Origin: Corynespora cassiicola
Lineage: Eukaryota; Ascomycota; Dothideomycetes; Pleosporales; Corynesporascaceae
DNA: 64,000 nucleotides
Direction of reading: 5' to 3'
NCBI GenBank assembly: GCA_022059125.1
Contig: JAEUWY010000004.1
Span: 2,294,001 to 2,358,000 of the forward strand
Below the pieces are notes generated by a model. The model did not search any database and was not told the origin of the DNA. It was given only the letters and a program-made list of their open reading frames with translations. The stretch's first letter is position 1, and each line of letters starts with the position of its first letter. Shown here one piece after another: positions 38,240-49,527 of this stretch. The translations under genes were made by a program, and so were the position numbers.

Positions 38240-40224
38240 ATGATAATACGCCCCTTGGTTGCTGCATTTGCAGCTCTCTCTTTGCATCAAGCCCTCGCAG
38301 AGCCTCTGCAGCCTCGCGACAACCTCAAGGCAAAGATTGAAAATCAGAACAAGATATCTCTGCAAGGTGTCTTGAATAACATCGGACCCAATGGAAACCA
38401 GGTTCCTGGAGCTTCTGCCGGAGTCATTATCGCCTCGCCATCTACTCAAGACCCAGATTGTGTGTATCCGGCACTTCCGCGGAGTTGACAAGACTAATGC
38501 CTGCCAGATTTCTTCACGTGGACACGAGATGCTGCATTGACCATGAAGATGATCGTGGACGAATTCCTGCACGGCAAGAAAGAGCTGCGTTCGTACATTC
38601 AAGACTATGTCAAGTCCCAAGCCATTCTGCAGACAGTAACCAATCCTTCTGGTGCGCTTGGGTCTGGTCGCGGTCTTGGAGAAGCCAAATATTATGCCAA
38701 CCTCACGCGCTTCAACGGTGAATGGGGACGACCACAGCGAGATGGCCCCGCGCTTCGTGCGACCGCATTGATCACGTATGCACGGTGGCTACTTGGAACG
38801 GGTAAAAAAGCAGACTACACTGAGGCCAAAGACAAGGTGTGGGCCGTAGTCCAAAACGACCTCAACTATGTTGCCCAGTACTGGAACGACACCGGCTTTG
38901 ACCTTTGGGAGGAAGTCAGCGGATCTTCCTTTTTCACCATTGCTGTTCAGCATCGTTCTCTCGTGGAAGGGGCAGCAATTGGTAAACAACTGGGTGTCCC
39001 TGTGTCTGCCTACGAGTCTCAGGCTCCCAATCTACTATGCTTCCTCCAGACATTCTGGAATGGGAGGTATGCCATTGCCAACATCAACACCCGCCCAGAG
39101 TTTGATCGCACTGGAATTGATGCCAACACTGTTTTGACTTCCATTGCTAGTAAGTTGAGTCATTCTTTTTGCAATATTGAGGTACTAATTGAGCTATAGC
39201 ATTCGACCCAGAGGCCAAATGCGATGACGCCTTGTTCCAGCCATGTTCTGCCCGCGCACTTGCCAATCTCAAGGTCTACGTTGATTCTTTCCGCACCATC
39301 TATACCATCAATGCCAACATTCCCAACAACTCTGCGGTAGCGACGGGTCGATACTCAGAAGACGTATACTTTGGTGGTAATCCGTGGTATCTCACCACAC
39401 TGGCTGTTGCAGAACAACTCTATCATGCCATCCAACAGTGGAGCACCTTCAATACTTTGACCATCAGCGACCTGGACCTTGCCTTTTGGACATCAGTCTA
39501 CCCATCGGCAAAGCTGGGCACATATAAGAAGGACCAGAAGGAATTCAAAAAGCTTCTCGACGCTGTCCTCAAATATGCCGATGACTTCGTCAAGGTGGCA
39601 TTGAAGTACACGCCTTCTTCTGGATCTCTTGCAGAGCAGTACAGCCGCGAGAACGGAACTGCCTTGTCCGCTCGTGACCTCACTTGGTCATATGCTGCGT
39701 TTGTGACGATGCATGGAGCCCGCCTCTCTGCAACATCTAATTATCCGCAGGTCCCATCATGGGGAGCACCAAAGGATGCCACGGTTCCAGCTGTGTGTCA
39801 GAGAGGATCCGTCCCTGGCGTGTATACGCCTGCAGTAGCTGCTGGTGCCCCTCCAGGCTCGGGTGGTTGCACGATCCTAGTAACCTTCAACGTCAACGCC
39901 ACGACATTCTACGGGGAAAATGTCTATCTCCTTGGAAGTTCTACGGATCTCGGAAACTGGAGGCCGACCGATGCTCTGGCCGGAAGTGCGATTGGGTATA
40001 CCGACCAGCGTCCCCTGTGGACTTTTATTGCCGAGCTTCCGGCCAATAGCACTCTTCAGTACCAGTACATCAGGAAGGAGCCCGATGGCAGTGTGCTTTA
40101 TGAGACGCTGAATCGTACTTTGAATGTTCCTCCCTGCTCTACCACGGTTGGAGGTGGAAGTACCACTGTCGAGGATGCTTGGACCGGACCGACCGGCACT
40201 CCTAGTCGAGTAAAGCTGTTTTAG
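38240..40224 (+). CDS. Secreted glucoamylase, GH15 with C-terminal CBM20
   Basis: Exons are 38240-38459, 38508-39149 and 39200-40224 (628 aa). The signal peptide is MIIRPLVAAFAALSLHQALA, with a likely pro-segment to PRD. The alpha/alpha-barrel shows the expected blocks: YFFTWTRDAALT, NGEWGRPQRDGPALRATAL, FDLWEEVSGSSFFT (general acid E208) and SLAEQYSRENG...LSARDLTWSYAA (general base E433). A short linker (PAVAAGAPPGSGG) leads to a CBM20 starch-binding domain from about 509 (CTILVTFNVNATTFYGENVYLLG, LGNWRPTDALAG, YQYIRKEPDG). It releases glucose from starch ends outside the cell. Unlike the Aspergillus enzymes, the linker is short rather than a long Ser/Thr mucin stretch, and a Thr/Gly-rich tail (GGGSTTVEDAWTG) follows the starch-binding domain. 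Confidence 0.93.
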
Positions 40225-41558
40225 GGTCGTCTAGGCTCTCTGAAATTAGGGTTGTGTCCTGAGTAGGATCCTTAGAGTACTGTTTGATTAGATGCTCTAA
40301 ACTTTAATTGTCGATGATACAGTAAATACATTTGAATTAGAGAAGCTTGGCTTAACCCTGAAACACTTGTAGATTGTAAATGGCCTGATATGGCTTACAC
40401 AGTATAAGGAACGGACAGAAGTAGTCCCGAGAAACTGTAGGACTATTACTAAATTGATCGACAAGTCCTAACCATCTAGACCTCTAAATTGCTAATACCA
40501 CCCCAAGAAACCCACACGACACAAGCCCACACTACACGCCACGCCCAAGCCCCTCAGACCAGCGAACCGAAGGCCCAGTGCGACTCCACCTGCGCCAACG
40601 CCCCCCCAGAACCGGCAACCTAAGATCTCAGCCCCATCTACGCTTATCCTCCCACCCCAAAGCCAGGCGAAAAAAGCGAACACTCCACTTCCCTATTCCA
40701 TCACATCCCCTTTCCTCCAAGCATCCAAAGCATGACCACCTTACATTTCCTCAAACCCATCTCCCTAGAGCCTGTGTGTCAGTGCACGCACATCCCACCT
40801 GCACGACATGTCGCCTCGCCTCGCCTCACCTCCCACTCCCCAGACTAGCAAGAAAGAACGGAAAAAAAGCGTCCCTGACTTGCAGGCACCCCAGCCCAAA
40901 CCACCCTTTTTGTTTTCTCTCTTTTACCCGCATAAACGTACCCTACGGTCCCAAGCCCTCGCGCAGCCTTCGGCACTTGAGCTCGCGCGCAAAGGTGCAT
41001 TTTGCGGGGTGCAGCTGTGTGCATGCCTGGGGTTTTGCGCTGAAACGGGGCTGAGACCTTGACCGAGCAGGGGGGTGGGGGGGAACGAGGATTCGCTCTA
41101 CGCGAGGTGGGTGTGCGGCGGTGGAGGTGGTGATGCGGCGGATTCATGATTCCGATGGGGGTGTAGTATGCAGAGGAGAGGTGTGGTGGTTTGAAGGTTG
41201 GATGGATTTTCATGCGGGATGGGGCTCAAAGATCGATTGGGGAGAGGGGGGTGTGGAAAAGTGGATTCTTTTGGGGTTGTTCGGGGTATTCGCTCTATTT
41301 TTTGGCTTTTGGTAGTTCTTGTAGGTGTGCGTTATCTCTTTTCTTTCCTGTAAGCTTCTAGACGGAGCTATGGGGTTTGTTGTGGACGGTGTCTTTTGTC
41401 TTTGATTGGGGTGTGCTGGCTGGCCAGTATGTAATGTTATCACGACGCTCGTTCATTCTTGTCAACGTTGGTTTTTGCACTCGTTTGCAGATTTGATTCG
41501 TCCTGTTTTTTTTTTTAGTTGTCTTTTGGTTTCTGTTTTCGTTATTTCATTCGCAAAA
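40225..41558. other. Spacer with strand-composition switch
   Basis: This 1.3 kb lies between two plus-strand genes. The plus strand is C-rich from about 40495 to 40900 and becomes G-rich after about 41050 (GGGGGGTGGGGGGG near 41070). I see no gene; frames crossing it owe their length to composition. The last 100 bases are T-rich leader sequence for the next gene. Confidence 0.5.
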
Positions 41559-42838
41559 ATGGAGGAGATGGATCCTATCCCCACGGACAGCCCCGGAGAG
41601 AGAATAAGTGGAGGCTTTAGCTTCGGGCCACGAGAGGGTGAAATGGGCAAGATGAACTTTACCGGACGGCCGCACTTTAAGCCTGGAAACTTCGGAAACT
41701 CTCCAATGGGTGACGATACGCAATCGCCCATTCTTCTCGGTGTTGGAGGCGGCCTCCTCTGCATATCCATCCTACTACTCTGCGCACGGTTATGGTCGAG
41801 GATGCGGCCAATTTCAAGACTTCGTCTCGATGACTGGACTGCTTTGGCAGCTACGGTGGGTCATTATAACTGTTCAAAGACTTAATACTACGACATATAT
41901 GTTGACAACAGCAGATTCTGGCGATAGCCCATTACGCGCTCCTCTCGGCGTCGGTCGTCTACGGTCTGGGCCGTCATGCGCGCTTCGTATCCTTCCGCCG
42001 CCGTCGAATGTCTCTACAACTGCTCTTCATCTCGCAAGTAGTATGGTTCTGGTCCATCACCTTGGTCAAGCTCAGCGTTGCGTTTTTGCTCTTGCGCATC
42101 AAACAGACTCGGCGATGGAGGATATTTGTGTACAGCACCATGACCATACTTTTGCTGGCCGCCTTCGCGCAGACCTTTTTCCAGTTCCTGCAGTGCAGGC
42201 CCTTTCAGGTGTACTGGGACCCGCGGCTGTTCCGACAAGGCCCCGTGCGCTGTTTCAAGCCGAGCATCATCAACGGGAACATTGTGGCTTTCAGCAGCAT
42301 CCAGGTCGGCATAGACTTGATATTTTCGTTCATACCGATAATATTCATTCGAAAACTCAATCGTCCGCGCAGGGAAAAGATCTTCATGTGTGTGCTTATG
42401 GGTCTGGGAATCTTTGCCTCCATCGCAGCCATCGTGCGGACCATGACGCTCCAGGGTTTCTATACCACCAGAGATATATTCCGGTTCAACATCATCATTA
42501 CCCTCTGGGCTGTTCTGGAGCAGCAATTTGCCCTCATCGCGGCCACGCTGCCGACGCTCAAGGCTTTCATGGAGCAGGTTCTTGTCAACCTAGGGCTCTT
42601 TTTCTACGATGAGAAAACGGAGGCGGAGCTCCGCGGCACACTGGTCGAGTTTGGCTTACTGAATGAGGGCGAGAAGCTGGAAAAGGTGGAGAGGAGAACA
42701 GTAGGCGAAAAAGAGCTTGATCGTGGGATTGAGACGAGCAATCGAAAGGTGCGAGACGAATGGGGAGACACTTTTCAAGATCCAGATGATAAAGACATTG
42801 AGGGCAAGTTGGTTGAGAGCGCCAAGTCATCTGTGTGA
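41559..42838 (+). CDS. PTH11-like seven-TM membrane protein (fungal rhodopsin-fold domain)
   Basis: Exons are 41559-41855 and 41912-42838 (407 aa). After a 50-residue polar N-terminus without a CFEM domain there are seven hydrophobic segments: ILLGVGGGLLCISILLLCAR, ILAIAHYALLSASVVYGLG, LLFISQVVWFWSITLVKLSVAFLLL, IFVYSTMTILLLAAFAQTFF, ISIINGN-region to DLIFSFIPIIFI, IFMCVLMGLGIFASIAAIV and IIITLWAVLEQQFALIAATLP. The LRLDDWTALAA motif after TM1, the CRPFQVYWDP loop and the RRMSL loop are typical of the fungal rhodopsin-like (PTH11-type) family. Relatives act as plasma-membrane sensors, but ligand and role are unknown here. The C-terminal tail is charged and cytosolic. The acceptor is a NAGNAG site (41911 or 41914), so one glutamine may be optional. 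Confidence 0.8.
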
Positions 42839-43011
42839 ATGGAAAAAATGGATAAAATCTTCAGTACGGAAATTGTACTGATGGAAATTGGAGTAAATGC
42901 CACGCTTGGGCTCAGTCTCTCCGAAGTCGGTTGTGGCCACTGGCCTGCCTTCGCGTCAAGAAGCATCCATTATGAAATTGATTCGAGTATCGCACGCGAC
43001 TCTGAACCCAC

Positions 43012-44436
43012 TCAGGCGTTATCTTTTGCAAAATTCGTCCAGCAGTTCGATCCGTGTAACAGGAACAGTCGCGAAACGAGATTGGACAAAGAAAAATCGA
43101 ACATGATTAAATTCGCAATACAAGAGATCATGCCCTGATAATCACTGATACTTTCCCTCAAGGTTGCTCCAGCTATCTCCAGTAGGTTACTGTTAACCTC
43201 TAAATCAGGCAGCCCATCCAGTGCAGCACTGTCTGCGACAGACGTCAGGATCCAGATAACCACAGACGGCAGTTTTTTCGCTTCGTCCAGAGCTCTCGGG
43301 TCGTCGCCGTACATCTGGATAAGATCCTCTTGGACTTTGTTCTTAATGTCATTGAGCAGGCTCCAGCAAGTACGATGGTGCTGGAGATAGTCGAATGATA
43401 ACTCTTCGGTATCTCTGTACAGCATTTCGGCGAAAAGAAGTAGAACATTGTCTTTGCTGAGCTCCCGTACGTTGTTCTTTTGTGTTGGATCACTGTCGCC
43501 CACATGCGAAAACAGAATATGGCCATCGTCATTCACTCTGTACTGCCTTGAGCATTTGTCAACAATCTTCATCACGTCCTCGTATCGCACGCCGCGTCGG
43601 CCATCACCCTCAACAAAACGTGCTATGAAAGACTGCAAGGATGGGCCTAGTACCTTCAAGGACCTGCGTCCCCTTTTGGATACTATGAGCCACTTCGACT
43701 TCCGAGTGGAACTGGCCATATTCGCGGCCGATGAACCCATGGCAATATTGATTCGCTTGAGACAGTCTTCAAAGGTGCTGGGAGGTTCGCCAACATAGAT
43801 GTTCTTAATATCTTGGTAATCGACAGCAGCGTCCATGTCCGGCCAATCTATTTTCGTCTTCTCGGCGAGCTCGAGAGCGTGGCGAAGATGCGCCATGGGG
43901 ACGATGGCGTCCCAGGAATTTGAGAACGCAATCGATATATCACGGTAATGCATTTGTATGTAGTACTTTGTCAACCTGCATGCCCAAGGGTGCTGTCGAT
44001 GCATCTTTAAGCGGAAAGAGTCGTCCTCTGTCATTTCTCGAACTTCGCCGTCATCTATCATATACCAAGCCAATATCTTTTGAAATTGTTTCATGACTCT
44101 ATCATTCTGTTCGAGCCACCCATGAAGCTTCAAGTCCTTATGAAACTCGAAATTAAGGTCGATCTGGTGATTCATATAGGTAGCCACATACGAGAGCCCC
44201 GAGGAGGCAGTTGTGATTTTTTCCCCTAGAATGTAGTGGATGTCGAGAAACAAAGTAGCCGCAAAGGAAAGAGCGAGTGTATACACTTTTGTCCGAAACA
44301 TTGTTCTTAATCCTCTGGTGAACTCATCTTCTGGAAGTGGGGGCCGTTCTGCCGACTCCCCACAGTACTTGGAGAATTCGATTACGATTTTGAAAAGGAT
44401 GAGTTTATCCTCAAGGAATTTTTCTTTGTTACTCAT
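43012..44436 (-). CDS. Residual DUF6604-family open frame (474 aa), possibly untranslated
   Basis: This is the longest uninterrupted part of the decayed locus, from an internal ATG just two codons after the TAA stop. It encodes soluble alpha-helical sequence: FLDIHYILGEKITTASSGLS, NHQIDLNFEFHKDLKLHGWL, KMHRQHPWACRLTKYYIQMHYRD and EPPSTFEDCLKRINIAMGSSAANMAS. These blocks resemble the C-terminal two thirds of DUF6604 proteins, a large unstudied fungal family. A gene predictor would call it as a gene. Whether it is expressed as a truncated protein cannot be told from sequence. Confidence 0.5.
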   Translation of the reverse strand: MSNKEKFLEDKLILFKIVIEFSKYCGESAERPPLPEDEFTRGLRTMFRTKVYTLALSFAATLFLDIHYILGEKITTASSGLSYVATYMNHQIDLNFEFHKDLKLHGWLEQNDRVMKQFQKILAWYMIDDGEVREMTEDDSFRLKMHRQHPWACRLTKYYIQMHYRDISIAFSNSWDAIVPMAHLRHALELAEKTKIDWPDMDAAVDYQDIKNIYVGEPPSTFEDCLKRINIAMGSSAANMASSTRKSKWLIVSKRGRRSLKVLGPSLQSFIARFVEGDGRRGVRYEDVMKIVDKCSRQYRVNDDGHILFSHVGDSDPTQKNNVRELSKDNVLLLFAEMLYRDTEELSFDYLQHHRTCWSLLNDIKNKVQEDLIQMYGDDPRALDEAKKLPSVVIWILTSVADSAALDGLPDLEVNSNLLEIAGATLRESISDYQGMISCIANLIMFDFSLSNLVSRLFLLHGSNCWTNFAKDNA

Positions 44437-44970
44437 TTTGTTTTAATCTTGGAATGGCTTATAGTCCGCAGTCGCCTGCACCCTGTGCATCTTCCAGCTC
44501 TTGAGAAGCTCACACAAGGTCGCAAGGTGCAAGTCAACAACGTGAAACGCGGAATTCGCAAAATAGTAAACGCAACCATCGAGCCCGCCTGTCTTTTTGG
44601 AGACATATTCCATGCCGTTTCCTTTACACGTCTGGTAATAGATGTTGTCAAGCAAACCAACTGCCCCACTATATCTCGAGAATAAATCTTTCGAGTCATC
44701 TAGTATTGCCCTAGCTAGATCAAAAGTGATATTGATTAAGATGGACGCAGCCACCATGTCATATTTGCCTAGTCAGTATTTTCTCTAAGCGGGCCTAACG
44801 TGTGCGCGCAATCCATCAAAGTCGTTGAGCAAGAGAAGTAATGTGTAGTTTGCTTCTCGCATACTTTCTGGTCGCTCAGCTTTGTAGATGGGCTCTTTGT
44901 TAGAAGGAGATTTAGTGACCTGGATGTCTGCTGCATTTTCGAATTCTGCTGATATACAATACAATTTCAA
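43012..44970 (-). pseudogene. Decayed DUF6604-type gene with in-frame stop codons
   Basis: One minus-strand frame keeps family-like sequence from about 44970 to 43012 but is cut by three in-frame stops: TAG (44787-44785), TGA (44775-44773) and TAA (44445-44443). Upstream of the first stop it reads NYTLLLLLNDFDGLRAHVRPA; between the stops it reads GKYDMVAASILINITFDLARA; after the last it reads SNKEKFLEDKLILFKIVIEF. These follow each other in the order I recall for the fungal DUF6604 family. No intron of normal length can remove the stops: the segment GTTAGG...CTGACTAG around the first two is only 31 nt. The stops fit TGG to TAG, CGA or TGG to TGA, and CAA to TAA, all C-to-T/G-to-A changes. No N-terminal exon is recognisable upstream. 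A non-pseudogene reading needs an unusual start or readthrough. Confidence 0.6.
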
Positions 44971-45727
44971 CGATAGCTATAGACGGGATAGGTGCTAATG
45001 ACGCAATTGCGGGGTGGAGCGGCTTCAAGACCTAAAGTAAGAAAAAAAAGTGAAGGAGTTATTTCCAGGTTTTGGGACACAAAAGTATGTTCCTTTTCAC
45101 CGCCCGTGGCTGATGAATTGGACGCGCAGCAGCATTGAAGCGTGGGGATGCACGAAAGCGAGGTTGGGAGGCGGTTTTCCACCTGCGACACGCTAGCCAG
45201 GGTGACCCTGCACTCCACACATCACCACCCCCCGAAAGCATTTGCTTCACAATGTAGTCAACCGAAATTCAGATCGCTCTATGCAGCAAATAGAAAGGTG
45301 CAACCTGGCGAGCGGAGCAAGGGGGACAACAAGGAATCCAGCAAGGGGCGGAGACACGCAGAGGCCACACGCCGCGACAACACCGATGACGACGAGGGCG
45401 GACAGGATGCACAGCATCTCAATCAAGCATGGCAAATTAGAACATAATTTTTTTCTGTTCATTATGTGAATTACAGATAACCACATAGAAAAAACTAACA
45501 GACACAAGCGTGCGCCGATGCGATGACTGTAAAAACGCCCAGACTGGACCAAAAAAGTGGTGGGATCTGGAAGACTCCAGCACAGGTCATTGACAAAGAT
45601 TGAGAATAAAAAAAAAGAAAAACTCCACACCTCGATGATGATAAAAAACAAAGGGTACTTTCTACTTCTATCCTTGCTTCTTATTCACAAATCACCTGCA
45701 CCTAGCCACGGTCCTCCGTCAATCCAC
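44971..45727. other. Spacer downstream of GH72
   Basis: About 750 bp without a supported gene between the 5' end of the decayed DUF6604 locus and the 3' end of the GH72 gene. It contains several A-runs (about 45043-45050, 45607-45616). Confidence 0.5.
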
Positions 45728-47141
45728 TTAGAACATGAGAGCAACACCAAAGAGAACACTCGCAGCGATCATGCCGACGAAGCGGAGGGGAATGTCGAGA
45801 CCAGCAGCGGCGCCGGTGCCACCGTTGCTGCCCTGAGCGTTGCCGCTGCCGGCGGTGCCGCTAGCCTGGCCGGATCCAGGCTCAGCAGTGGACTCGCTAG
45901 GCTCACCGGCAAAGTGGGAGCCATCGCCATCAAGACCGGGGCCCTCGCCAGCACCCTCGGTGAAGTACTTCTCGGCGCGCTGGGGGATGCTGGGGAGGAG
46001 AGTGCTGCTGACCTCCCACTCCTCATCCTCAGGGGGGCACTGGGAGGGCTCGCCGCTCTCCTTGTAGCCACCATCGCCACGAGGGTTGTCGGTCTTCTCG
46101 TAGGCAGACTTCAGGCGGTCAAAATCCTTGTTGGGGGTGATGTTGCCTTCGTCATCGAGCTCGACCATTCCGTAGCCGTTGGGCTCAACGGTGTACTCGT
46201 AGGCAAGACCACCAGAGTAGACAGAGGTCATGTTCTCGTGGTACAGGGAAGCGATCTCACCCCACTGGCGGGTGTTGGTGATGCAGCCAAACTCGGAAAG
46301 GAAGATGGGAATGCTGTAGTCCTCGTAGAGCTTGACCTTGGCATCCCAACCAGACTGGGTGAACGAGGAGGGGTCGCACCAAGAGTAGTCGTTGAAGGCG
46401 AAGAAGTCGGAGCGCTCGTCGTCAGTGCCGCAGTTGAAGAAAAGGGCCTGCTGCTCGATGTTTTCGGAAACGTCGGCAGCGGAGTATCCGACGGGAATGG
46501 GACGAGAGTGCTGCTCAGCGATGTACCTCTTCATGTCACGAGTGACGGCCTTGATGAAGGTAGCAGCACCAGTGTTGTTCCTGGCGTTGATGACCTCGTT
46601 TCCGGAGAAGAAAAGGAGCAAGTTGTTGTACTCGGCGAAAGCGTCAATGGTGGCAAAGACGGACTGGAGGTACACGTCGTTGTAAGAACGGTGGAGAGTA
46701 TCCTGGGTCTCACGGTTGAGGGAGTACTCGGGAGTGTTGGCATCAAGAGCGAGGTAGATGCCAGCATCGTCCAGCAGCTTCATAGCCTCGTCGTGGTTCT
46801 CAGAGTTGTCAATGGTGTAGATACGGATCGTGTTGATGCCAAGGTCCTTGAAGTTCTTGATATCGCGCTTCAGGCCCTCAATGTCGAGGAGAGGATCCTT
46901 CGCATCAGCAGCACCACCTGGTCCCTGTTAGTACCGCGTTCATTCACAACAGACAACGCTACTCACCTGGCTGGTAGGCGACACCACGAACGTAAAAACG
47001 CTCCTCTCCGGCGAAAAAGGCATTTCCCTTGACGGTGACGGGAGTCGATTTGCCCTTGCCGGTGGACTGGCGGGGAGCGACAGCTCCCAGGACTGGGGCG
47101 ATTGCCGCTCCCAGAAGGGAGAGCACAGCGAGCGACTTCAT
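45728..47141 (-). CDS. GPI-anchored 1,3-beta-glucanosyltransferase (GH72, Gel/Gas type)
   Basis: Minus-strand exons 47141-46967 and 46917-45728 give 454 aa. The N-terminal signal peptide is MKSLAVLSLLGAAIAPVLG. The GH72 barrel is complete: RFYVRGVAYQPGGAADAKDPL, INTIRIYTIDNSENHDEAM, LLLFFSGNEVIN with E166 (acid/base) and PIFLSEFGC with E267 (nucleophile). A short Cys-poor segment replaces the CBM43 module found in some paralogues, so this is a CBM43-less Gel. A Ser/Gly-rich linker leads to a hydrophobic tail (LDIPLRFVGMIAASVLFGVALMF), the GPI-attachment signal. It elongates and branches beta-1,3-glucan in the wall from the outer face of the plasma membrane. A CT-rich leader (TTCTTCTTCTTCTG) lies just before the ATG. 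The acceptor used (GGACCAG, 46918) rather than the nearer AACAG keeps the frame and the YQPGG motif. Confidence 0.93.
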
Positions 47142-49527
47142 TGTGAAAGGTTGACAGAAGAAGAAGAAGAATTAATAGAGTAGTAGTGAGGAAAAAACAA
47201 GAGTGTTGTCTAACGAGTGACTGGTAAGGATGGATAGAGGATTGGAGAAAGGGCTCAAACAGAAGTCATTGGGAAGGGGACAGGACCGCGGGCTGCAGGT
47301 ATTTAGGAAAGGAGCTCTAAATGTCTTGGTACCCCCGAGCCTGCATGTGGAACTCGTAAGAAATGCCAACCCTCCTCATCTGTCTGGTGTTGTCCGATTG
47401 CCAAGGCGATGGGCGTTGGCGAGCTGCACGAGGCGCGGAGCGGGCTTGAAGGCCAAGATGCCCAGGACCGGTTGGGGAATTGTGAGAGGCGGTTGGCACC
47501 TGTGCCCAGGCTTGGAAAGGGGCACACCCTCGACCATTGGATCAAGCCCGAGTCGATAATGAATAATTTGATTGCGCCTTCGTCTTCCCGCTGCTGACAC
47601 AGCCTCGTTCAGTGGACCGTTGAGGTTGGCACACAGGTCGCCTTTGCTCCAACGGATTCCTGGAGAGATGAAGCGCTGGGCAGACCTGAAACCTGAAACT
47701 TGAACAAAAAAAAGCGTGGATTCCTTAGGAAGACTGAAACCGACCATCATACCTTGAGCGCTTGAACTTAACAGCCGCTTATGGCGCCGTCCCAGATTGC
47801 GAGCAGCAGGCATCATGGCAGGAATCTGCTCTCACACCGGCAAGCCCCCAAGGACCAAGAAGCCAATTCGCGTGCGCACCACGGGGCTAGAATCGCGAAA
47901 TCTTGGAATGGTTTGCCGCCTCCCTGGTGGTTGAGTTTTGCCATTCGTGCGCAACGAGACGCCGCAGGACGCTGCTGCAAAGCTGATCTCGGCTTGGGGA
48001 CCCGCCGCCCAGCTGCAGCGCGGCCGCCAAAATTGCACAGCGGGTCCTCGAGAACAGCACCGAGGCGGGGATCGGGGGTGTCAAGTCGCAAGTCGCAGGC
48101 TGGCAGGCAGGCAGGCTGGCAAAGCTGAGAAATGCCGTGCTGCACCGGTGCTTGACAGATGCCTGCCCATGGCACCCCTGATGTGTGACGGGGGGCTCTC
48201 GGTGATTTGCGCTAGCCCACTTTGGTCGTTCCGTCACGTGCCGTAACTCTATTCTTACCCGGGAGATCCCCTCGGGTCCCGACGGCGGCTCTTCCTCATT
48301 CCAACGACCACATGTGCACACCCCCGAGACGCTCTCTGAGACACTGCGCCGCTGCTCATCCACAGCGGCTTTGGAAGAAGCTTGGGTGTGCTGTTCTCGG
48401 ACCGGCGATATTTCCAAAGCCATCCCGTCGTATACCCGCCACTTCACACGAGCCCTTCCAAGATCGTATTCCAGCGTCTAGAGCTCGCCTCCCAGTGCTG
48501 CCGATCCGATCACCCAAGAGACAGAGCGTACGTAATCCGCTGTAGCCAAGTACCATGGCACCCGTAGGGAAATGGTCGCTCTCCAATCTTCATCTCTCTG
48601 CTCGCGTCAAAAGGCTGGGCAGCCTAGTGAACAACCCTTACATGCACCTGTCGTCATGATCCACAATAGGGAGGTCAAAACGATACCAACATTCTGGCCA
48701 CTGGTGCTTTGTTTTGGCGCGTGTTCGTTTTGATATTCCTAGTGGCGTTCTCATGGCCCAGTCTGGCATTCGTTTGACGCACAAGGCTCTCGTCTGATAT
48801 GGAGTATACCGTTCGGTTGCTTTGCTTTTGCTTGACGCGTACAATATCCAACCGTTTTACACAGGCGCAATGGTTCTATTTGACGCGCGCTCTGCTCACG
48901 GTGTGCAGGACGGACGAGCGAAGGTGCTATTATTAGACCCATCACAGAGGTGCTGTGACATGCCTCAAGCCATTCTATCCATGGACAACCCGCGTCTGGA
49001 CTCTAACGTCCATTATCGCATCAGCCCCATGGACTGAAGCTTACACAGCTCTGAAATGGCTGCTTTCTTTTCTCGTCAAAGATACCAACCCGCGCAGAGT
49101 CAGCACTGTGGCGACGCCGCCTGTGCCACTGCTCCCGTTTCAACACTACCAACCACCGCTTGCTGGAGCTCCCATTCTGTTTCAACCGCGTCATTCATGT
49201 CACTCGCATCATCAATCTCAAGAGTTTGAAGTAGGAAACTGTATTCTCTGAAACGATGCAAGTCTACGCGCATTTCCGGCGAGTAGCCCCCTTGACCCTT
49301 TTTACTCCCAACCTCTACCATTGAAACCGTGGACAAAGGGAATAATGCCGGAAAACATGCCCATCAGCCTCCAAACCCCGGAGGTCATGATGCAATAAAG
49401 AAAAAAGAGAGATAGATAGGAAAAGGGAAAAGGAAAAGGAAAGGAAAAGAGATGTATGCGCCACGGCCATCGCCTCAGGCATTCCCGCCGCCCAAGCACA
49501 ACGAGCCCCCGTCAACAAGCCTCCTCT
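47142..49527. other. Spacer holding the GH72 promoter; no gene seen
   Basis: This 2.4 kb between two minus-strand genes has only composition-driven frames. Short GGCAGGCAGGCAGGCT repeats occur at about 48100-48120 and GGAAAAGGAAAAGGAAAGG purine repeats at about 49420-49450. Confidence 0.5.

Noticed and set aside
44757..44788. A possible intron GTTAGG...CTGACTAG that would remove two of the DUF6604 stops
   Set aside because: At 31 nt it is far shorter than any other intron in the window, its branch-like CTGAC is too close to the acceptor, and removing it shifts the frame.
45557..47032. A 491-codon plus-strand frame rich in Val, Leu, Gly and Ala
   Set aside because: It lies opposite the GH72 gene. 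Its length comes from the GC-biased third positions of that gene on the other strand, and it shows no domain of its own.
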